From: Actinomycetes bacterium
GTDB taxonomy: Bacteria; Actinomycetota; Thermoleophilia; Solirubrobacterales; Solirubrobacteraceae
NCBI GenBank assembly: GCA_023404805.1
Contig: JAEYAL010000362.1
Location: forward strand, 1 to 8,853
DNA length: 8,853 nucleotides
Reading direction: 5' to 3'
This document shows positions 6,539 to 8,853 of this stretch, in pieces. A program made the position numbers and the translations under genes. Position 1 is the stretch's first letter. The number at the start of each line of letters is the position of its first letter. The notes below the pieces were generated by a model, which had not been told where the DNA came from, made no database searches, and was given only the letters and a program-made list of their open reading frames with translations.

Positions 6539-6629
6539 TCGTCTGGTACCAAGCTCCCACAGCACGGCCGGGTCGGCAAGCGTGCGTCCACGAATTGCCG
6601 TAGTCGCCCACCCAGTCGTAGTGCGTGCA

Positions 6630-7367
6630 CTACCCAGCGTGCTGGCCGAGGTACACCAAGGTGGCGGCAACCCGTCGGCTGACCAGTGATTCTTCGTCGA
6701 GTTCGAGCTTCGCGAAGATCGCGCCGACGTGTTTCTCCACCGCGCGCTTGGTGAGGACGAGCTGCTCGGCGATCGCGCCGTTGCTCTTGCCGTCGGCGAT
6801 CGCAGCGAGGACCTCGAGCTCGCGCGGTGACAAGGCGGAGAGCCGCGAGGCGCGCTGCGCGTCGGGGCGGCGCGCGAACTGGCTGGCGGTGCTCGGATCG
6901 AACCACGACTCGCCGGCCGCCACCGCGCGGACGGCGGTCTCGAGGTCTGGGGCGGCGCGGAGCCGGTCCTTGACGAGGAACGCCCGGCCTGTGGTGCCGT
7001 CGGCGAAGAGCGCGAGGGCGGCGGCCGCAGAGTCTTCTTCGCTCAGCACGACCAGCCCGACGTGGCTGGACCGCTGGCTCAACGCCTGGGCGATCCGCAG
7101 GCCTTCTCTCGCGCCGGTCGGTGGGAGGTCGAGGTCGGTGACGACGACATCGACGCTGGTGTCGGCTGCGGCTAGGAGCGCGTCGCCGTCGAGGTGCGTG
7201 CTGGAGACGCGCACGCCGTCCATGCTCGACAGCAGCGCGGCCAGGCCGGCGCGGACCAGGTAGGACTCGCTGCCCACCAGGACGGTCAGCGGACGAGCCG
7301 CCCGAGCGTGGGCAAGGCTGGTCGCCCCGTCGGGACGGGGCAGGTGGGGGTCGGCAGCGGTGGCCAT
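6630..7367 (-). CDS. NarL/FixJ-type response regulator
   Basis: This 245-residue protein has an N-terminal receiver domain (about 27-150) and a C-terminal LuxR-type helix-turn-helix (about 178-240, starting LSPRELEVLAAIADG). The likely phosphorylated residue is D78 (VVVTDLDLP). The conserved Ser/Thr is S109 (VVLSE) and the conserved Lys is K133 (AFLVKD). The acidic pair that normally ends the first strand is altered: S33-E34 (LVGSESYLVR) in place of the usual two acidic residues, so Mg2+ binding or phosphorylation may be weakened. The first 26 residues are a non-family extension. No partner histidine kinase is in the window. The start codon at 7365-7367 has no ribosome binding site, and a TACGAT -10-like element ends eight bases before it, which fits leaderless transcription. 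It lies 133 bases upstream of the large LuxR-type regulator on the same strand, and the two may be co-transcribed. Confidence 0.9.
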   Translation of the reverse strand: MATAADPHLPRPDGATSLAHARAARPLTVLVGSESYLVRAGLAALLSSMDGVRVSSTHLDGDALLAAADTSVDVVVTDLDLPPTGAREGLRIAQALSQRSSHVGLVVLSEEDSAAAALALFADGTTGRAFLVKDRLRAAPDLETAVRAVAAGESWFDPSTASQFARRPDAQRASRLSALSPRELEVLAAIADGKSNGAIAEQLVLTKRAVEKHVGAIFAKLELDEESLVSRRVAATLVYLGQHAG

Positions 7368-7375
7368 TGCGGCGG

Positions 7376-7381
7376 ATCGTA
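7376..7381 (-). promoter_or_regulatory. Candidate -10 element for a leaderless response regulator transcript
   Basis: On the minus strand TACGAT fits the actinobacterial -10 pattern TANNNT and is followed by eight bases and then the ATG. With no ribosome binding site before this ATG, transcription would begin at or next to the start codon. No good -35 box at normal spacing is present. A TTGTCC further upstream is 21 bases away. Confidence 0.3.
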
Positions 7382-7396
7382 ATGATTTTGGTGAAC

Positions 7397-7425
7397 TTGT
7401 TAGGACAAATAACCAGTCTTATGAT
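7397..7425 (+). promoter_or_regulatory. Candidate promoter for the 70-residue protein gene
   Basis: TTGTTA (7397-7402) and TATGAT (7420-7425) are separated by 17 bases and match the primary sigma consensus at four and five of six positions. Transcription would start near 7432, leaving a leader of about 140 bases before the GTG at 7571. No experiment supports this. In GC-rich DNA such a good pair is unlikely to be frequent, but the surrounding AT-rich stretch weakens that argument. Confidence 0.35.
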
Positions 7426-7570
7426 TTGCCGTATCTCGGTACGCAGCGTATTGGGCATTCTTGCCCGCTTAGAACGGGCGCCGGTTTCGCTTGTGGACGC
7501 CTGCGGATGTGCCAGATTCACCCAGCGGGGATGACCTGGTCTCACCCGACCGGACGACAGGCTCGGGGAC

Positions 7571-7783
7571 GTGGCTGACCGGTATGAGATCCGCGTTGCG
7601 GGAACCTTCGACGTGGCGATGCTCGACGAGTTCGCTGAGTTCACCGCCGCCGTGCGGCCGTCCGAGACCGTGATCCGCGGCGACATCCGAGATCAAGCCG
7701 AACTCCATGGCGTGCTCGACCGCCTCCAGCGCTTTGGGCTGGAGCTGATCGAGGTCAAGCGCGACGAGTCTTCTGCGGCCTAG
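7571..7783 (+). CDS. Small hypothetical protein, 70 residues, probable ferredoxin-like fold
   Basis: The function is unknown. The pattern is strand (YEIRVAG, 5-11), helix (VAMLDEFAEF), strand (ETVIRGDI), helix (QAELHGVLDRLQRFG) and strand (LELIEVKR, 57-64), which suggests a small alpha/beta ferredoxin-like fold. The stretch from the RG-x4-DQAELHGVLDRL segment to GLELIEVKR resembles small actinobacterial proteins I recall as hypothetical and often near regulatory genes; this is memory, not a search result. The start is a GTG at 7571; an in-frame stop at 7532-7534 rules out a much longer version. The ribosome binding site is weak (CAGG at 7558-7561 at nine bases). Codon use is GC-rich and ordinary. 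It is divergent from the response regulator and convergent with the next gene, 48 bases away. No signal peptide or membrane segment is seen. Confidence 0.75.
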   Translation: MADRYEIRVAGTFDVAMLDEFAEFTAAVRPSETVIRGDIRDQAELHGVLDRLQRFGLELIEVKRDESSAA

Positions 7784-7831
7784 CGCCGCCGCGCTCCTCC
7801 AGCGCGCCCCGGTCGTTGCGGGTCCGGACGG

Positions 7832-8824
7832 TCAGCGCGGCCGGTAGCGGAGCACGGGCGGGTTCGTGCCCTCGGCGACCGTCCACGCGGTCGACCCGCC
7901 GGCCGACAGCGCGAGCGCCTCGCCCTGGCCGTCTTCGAGCCCGGTGGGCGGTGTGCAGGGCTGGCGCCGCACCGTCGTGGCGAGCGGCTCGTCGCCGCGG
8001 CGCTGCCAGACCACCATGCTGAAGTAGCCGCGGAGCGCGAGGGTGGTGCCGTCGGCGCTCACGTCGGCGGCGGTGGCCATCGCGAGCGGGCCGTTGCCGA
8101 CGCGACGCAGCTTGGCGCTGGCCGCGCGGCCGAACGGCGGGTCGCTCAGCGCGTAGACGCTCGCCCCGAGGACACTCTTGCTGAAGATGAGCAGCGTGCC
8201 GCGGCGCGGGTCGACGACAAGCGCTTCGGCGTCGTGCGCGCCGTCGGGGTAGCGCAGCGCGAGCCGCTGCGGCGGCATGGTCGTCCCGCCGCCGGTCGCC
8301 GAGGCGGGCTCCGGCACGCGGTAGACGACCACCTCGTCGCGCCGTTCGGCGTTGTCGCCGATGTCCGCGGCGTAGAGCACCGGGCCGTCCGGCCCGGGGC
8401 CGGCGGCGATGTCTTCCCAGTCGTTGTTCTCGGCCCCAGGCACGGTCCAGCGCCCCGCCAGCGTGCCGTTTTCGCGCAGCGCCGCCAAGACCGGCTCGGC
8501 GCCGCTGTCCTCGATCGCCCAGAACAGGCCTCGGCTGCGGCGGCTGGCGACCAGTCCAGACAGCTCCTCGAGGTCGTCGTCGCGGACGGTCCCGCGCGGC
8601 GAGACCTTGAGCGAGCGGCAGAGCGGCGGCACGGACGCATCGGCCGCCTTTGGCCGGCGGCGCGCTTCGCTGGCTTTCAGATCCGCCAGCTCGCGCTCGA
8701 CCGCCTCGCCACCGTGTTTGCCGCTCGGCTCCACGGTGAGCGCCCAGAGCGCGCCGACCGCCACGCCGGCCGCCGCGAGGACCGCGAGCGGGAGGAGGGT
8801 GCGGGCGCGGCTGCGGCGGGCCAT
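7832..8824 (-). CDS. Membrane-anchored or exported putative beta-propeller protein of unknown function
   Basis: This 330-residue protein begins MARRSRARTL followed by a hydrophobic segment (about 10-30), a typical Arg-rich signal anchor or uncleaved signal peptide with no lipobox cysteine. A charged, probably helical linker (38-60) leads to the main domain. That domain, from about 68 to the end, has repeated beta-rich units such as GLFWAIEDSGAEP (99-111), NNDWEDIAAGPGPDGPVLYAADIGDN (133-158), HDAEALVVDPRRGTLLIFSK (197-216), TAADVSADGTTLALRGY (251-267) and EALALSAGGSTAWTVAEGT (302-320). Such blades are typical of extracytoplasmic propellers. The acidic WEDIA and DIGDN motifs may bind metal, but that is inference. 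The only two cysteines, C69 and C290, lie near the two ends of the domain and could form a disulfide closing the propeller. No catalytic set is recognisable. The ATG at 8822-8824 has no ribosome binding site visible before it. Confidence 0.82.
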   Translation of the reverse strand: MARRSRARTLLPLAVLAAAGVAVGALWALTVEPSGKHGGEAVERELADLKASEARRRPKAADASVPPLCRSLKVSPRGTVRDDDLEELSGLVASRRSRGLFWAIEDSGAEPVLAALRENGTLAGRWTVPGAENNDWEDIAAGPGPDGPVLYAADIGDNAERRDEVVVYRVPEPASATGGGTTMPPQRLALRYPDGAHDAEALVVDPRRGTLLIFSKSVLGASVYALSDPPFGRAASAKLRRVGNGPLAMATAADVSADGTTLALRGYFSMVVWQRRGDEPLATTVRRQPCTPPTGLEDGQGEALALSAGGSTAWTVAEGTNPPVLRYRPR

Positions 8825-8853
8825 GGCCGACAGTCTGCCGGCGCGGCCGGGGG

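Larger units (their letters stand above)
7368..7570. other. Divergent intergenic region, AT-richer, between the response regulator and the small ORF
   Basis: This 203-base region separates two divergently oriented genes. Bases 7376-7440 are markedly richer in A and T than anything else in the window, typical of promoter DNA. Candidate promoter elements for each direction are listed separately. A five-base stem GCCCG/CGGGC (7463-7467 and 7475-7479) lies in the presumed leader of the plus-strand gene. The remaining bases up to 7570 are GC-rich and show no convincing gene of their own. Confidence 0.6.

Noticed and set aside
6497..6670. N-terminal extension of the large LuxR-type regulator from an upstream start at 6670
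   Set aside because: The added 58 residues have no family similarity and would overlap the response regulator gene. The ATG at 6496 has a strong ribosome binding site.
5666..6682. Second long plus-strand frame (338 codons) opposite the ATPase domain
   Set aside because: It is also an antisense shadow. The translation is Arg/Glu/Gly-rich without family features, and it runs across the well-supported start of the large regulator.
7360..7578. Plus-strand 72-codon frame across the divergent promoter region
   Set aside because: It starts inside the response regulator gene, runs through the AT-rich promoter stretch, has no ribosome binding site or recognisable pattern, and overlaps the start of the better-supported 70-residue gene.
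7784..7831. Terminator between the small protein gene and the propeller gene
   Set aside because: The 48-base gap is GC-rich but I could not find a convincing stem-loop or T-run.

Overview
The window is a GC-rich (roughly 70% by eye) bacterial chromosome segment. Nearly every codon ends in G or C, there is a GTG start, and the families present (tandem AIM24 proteins, a large LuxR/MalT-type ATPase regulator, NarL-type response regulators, a DUF1304 membrane protein) suggest an actinobacterium. The style of the proteins, especially the Ig-like secreted protein and the large LuxR regulator, fits Thermoleophilia/Solirubrobacterales best, but that placement is inference from composition and protein flavour. 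I see no transposase, integrase, phage gene, CRISPR array, tRNA or rRNA. This reads as ordinary chromosome rather than an island.

Layout. (1) 2-868 (+): the 3' end of a gene for a secreted Ig-like multidomain protein. (2) 869-1052: an intergenic region with unusually dense dyad symmetry, including two identical-format 14-bp palindromes exactly 20 bp apart and a hairpin. It lies just upstream of (3) 1053-3096 (+): three consecutive AIM24-family genes joined by one-base TGATG stop/start overlaps, clearly one translationally coupled operon. (4) 3097-3257: a convergent intergenic region with a GC-rich hairpin directly after the operon and two related copies of a roughly 43-bp palindromic element. 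(5) 3258-3686 (-): a four-helix DUF1304 membrane protein. (6) 3749-6496 (-): a 915-residue LuxR-family regulator with an N-terminal STAND/MalT-like ATPase. (7) 6630-7367 (-): a NarL/FixJ-type response regulator upstream of it on the same strand. (8) 7368-7570: an AT-richer divergent promoter region. (9) 7571-7783 (+): a 70-residue protein of unknown function. (10) 7832-8824 (-): a membrane-anchored or secreted putative beta-propeller protein.

How the genes may work together. The AIM24 trio probably makes a set of related beta-rich subunits that act together. The two minus-strand regulators may form a regulatory pair, the response regulator encoded upstream of the large ATPase regulator, but no sensor kinase or obvious target genes are present. 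No complete new defence or metabolic system is evident. The points most worth following up are the palindromic architecture before the AIM24 operon, the duplicated palindromic element after it, the Cys/His cluster in the third AIM24 protein, and the small conserved-looking protein divergent from the response regulator.
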